Part shown: piece by piece, positions 62,972-64,000 of the stretch
How positions within the stretch are numbered: position 1 is the first letter of the stretch
Layout: each line of letters begins with the position of its first letter
NCBI RefSeq assembly: GCF_030866745.1
Contig: NZ_CP133016.1
Span: 930,001-994,000 of the forward strand
DNA: 64,000 bases
Direction: 5' to 3'
Origin: Sphingomonas flavescens
Lineage (GTDB): Bacteria; Pseudomonadota; Alphaproteobacteria; Sphingomonadales; Sphingomonadaceae
Made by a program: the position numbers and the translations under genes
Notes under the pieces: model-generated
What the model was told of the DNA's origin: nothing
Database searches by the model: none
Seen by the model: only the letters and a program-made list of their open reading frames with translations

Positions 62972-64000
62972 GTGTTGAAGTTGGTCGATTTGGCAGGTCG
63001 CGCGGATTTTCATGCCAGACCGTTGCGCGTCAGTCCCGGGCGCAGACTGGTCGAAGGTCCGGCAGGAAGCGCGCATCTCGAGCCCATCGTCATGAAGGTA
63101 TTTCTGCTGCTGCTCGACGCCCGGGGCAGCGTGGTCACCCGGAACGACTTGTTCGATCAAGCGTGGGGTGGTTCCATCGTTGGTGATGACAGCCTCAATC
63201 GAGCCATTGCGCGCGTGCGGAAAATCGCGTCGGAAACGGCGCCAGGCTCCTTCGAGATCGAGACAATTCCGCGGACCGGGTACCGCGTCACAGGCGACAT
63301 CGTCGACAATCTGATTGCGGAAAAGGCGTTACCGTCGGGCTCCACGCCCCGAATTTCCCGACGCAATGCCATGGTTGGGGCAGCCACCCTAGGCTTGGCC
63401 GGGGTGGCGGGGGTCGCGGTCTGGACCACGACCCGTCGCAGCCAAGGTCACTTCAGCGAGCTGATGCGAAAGGGGGATGACGCGCTTGCGTATAACCCCG
63501 GAGACGGCAAGGCTGCGAAGCTCTTCCAAGAGGCCGTTGACCTGCAACCGACAAGCGCCGCTGCCCAGGGGCGGCTCGCTTATGCACTGGCGGTAGGTCT
63601 CGGCGACCGCAACAATCTGTCGAGGAATGAGGAAGATCAGAGCGGCGCGGCGGCTGAGGCCGCCAAAGTCTCCTTGAGCCTCGATCCTACCGACCCTTCG
63701 GCAAAGCTTGCGCAAATTCTGCTTCAGCGCAGCACGCTGGATCTTCTGCAGACGGAGGATCGGCTGCGGCAGGTTCTGGCCGCATCTCCAAACAACATCT
63801 TCGCCATGCGGCACCTGTGGGACTTGCTGCAGTCGGTGGGGCGCAGCCACGAGGCGTTAGCAATTGTGCAGCGGGCCACGGCGATCGCGCCACTGTCGGC
63901 GGCATGCAATTTTCCATTGGCGCAGCTCCTTTGGATCAACAACCGCACCGCCGAAGCAGACCGGATCATAGACCGTGCGTTGGGGGTATGGCCTGAACAC
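62972..64000 (+). CDS. Winged-helix/TPR transmembrane regulator, 3' end outside window
   Basis: Reading from GTG at 62972 (VLKLVDLAGRADFHARPLRVSPGRR), 343 residues run to the window edge; the start lacks a ribosome site and could be the following TTG. Residues 1-108 are a trans_reg_C-type winged helix (EPIVMKVFLLLLDARGSVVTRNDLFDQAWGGSIVGDDSLNRAIARVRKIASE...IETIPRTGYRVTG). A single membrane helix follows (MVGAATLGLAGVAGVAVW, about 134-151), then TPR-like repeats. This CadC-like layout is common in sphingomonads. It is divergent from the Slam/lipoprotein unit and may control it; that link is only positional. Confidence 0.85.
   Translation, partial: MLKLVDLAGRADFHARPLRVSPGRRLVEGPAGSAHLEPIVMKVFLLLLDARGSVVTRNDLFDQAWGGSIVGDDSLNRAIARVRKIASETAPGSFEIETIPRTGYRVTGDIVDNLIAEKALPSGSTPRISRRNAMVGAATLGLAGVAGVAVWTTTRRSQGHFSELMRKGDDALAYNPGDGKAAKLFQEAVDLQPTSAAAQGRLAYALAVGLGDRNNLSRNEEDQSGAAAEAAKVSLSLDPTDPSAKLAQILLQRSTLDLLQTEDRLRQVLAASPNNIFAMRHLWDLLQSVGRSHEALAIVQRATAIAPLSAACNFPLAQLLWINNRTAEADRIIDRALGVWPEH

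Overview
The window is a high-GC chromosome segment from an alphaproteobacterium, most likely a Sphingomonas-like member of the Sphingomonadaceae. The main grounds are a gene-transfer-agent-type head gene cluster, a sphingomonad-type outer-membrane protein with a poly-proline tail, the dispersed TGTCCTGAGCTTGTCGA and CCCCGCGAAAGCGGGG repeats, and the overall protein content. Nearly all of it is chromosomal housekeeping and envelope biology. The only clearly phage-derived part is the first 6 kb.

Layout. 1-5.9 kb (minus strand): a phage/GTA head module in the order TerS-like, TerL, portal, DUF6127-like, prohead protease, major capsid protein. The capsid gene is frameshifted, and a tail-fibre/beta-helix protein follows it and runs off the left edge. 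5.9-6.5 kb: a five-unit 34-bp tandem repeat and a short promoter-terminator unit. 6.5-10.1 kb: single genes (MltR-like, cupredoxin, GAF, exported protein, secreted lipase). 10.1-10.9 kb: no convincing protein gene, but on the minus strand four cUUCGg-capped hairpins and a terminator-like stem, which look like an unidentified structured RNA; two tandem DnaA boxes precede uvrD. 10.9-16.4 kb: UvrD-type helicase, two L,D-transpeptidases, an exported protein, Cu/Zn superoxide dismutase. 16.4-25.4 kb: leucine/acyl-CoA catabolism (mccA, NTF2-like, mccB, isovaleryl-CoA dehydrogenase, thiolase) with an M13 peptidase. 25.4-35.3 kb: GFA-type protein, small proteins, methyltransferase, glycosyltransferase, radA, alpha/beta hydrolase, two Na+/H+ antiporters, MFS exporter, cysK. 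35.4-41.5 kb: a PAS-GGDEF-EAL-PilZ c-di-GMP enzyme, a third L,D-transpeptidase, two secreted proteins, a PilZ protein. 41.5-50.8 kb: acyl-CoA dehydrogenase, msrA, purF, SDR, PPOX-like, RNB nuclease, cyclopropane-synthase-like, YdjM-like hydrolase. 50.8-57.5 kb: a 2-oxoacid:ferredoxin oxidoreductase whose two subunit genes are linked by a 26-codon membrane-peptide gene, a third Na+/H+ antiporter, a DUF2946/His-rich barrel pair, rppH. 57.5-64 kb: exported and PilZ proteins, a broken outer-membrane protein, a Slam/surface-lipoprotein pair and a divergent winged-helix/TPR regulator cut by the right edge.

How the genes work together. mccA/mccB and ivd cover the isovaleryl-CoA to methylglutaconyl-CoA steps of leucine breakdown, and the thiolase, acyl-CoA dehydrogenase and KorAB-type enzyme handle other acyl-CoA and 2-oxoacid carbon. 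Three L,D-transpeptidases, three PilZ-containing proteins, the Slam pair and several secreted proteins point to active remodelling of the envelope. Three cation/proton antiporters suggest exposure to changing salt or pH. Two reading-frame breaks (capsid gene, outer-membrane protein) lie in the same GCGCGCCC context; whether they are real mutations or consensus errors cannot be decided from one sequence.
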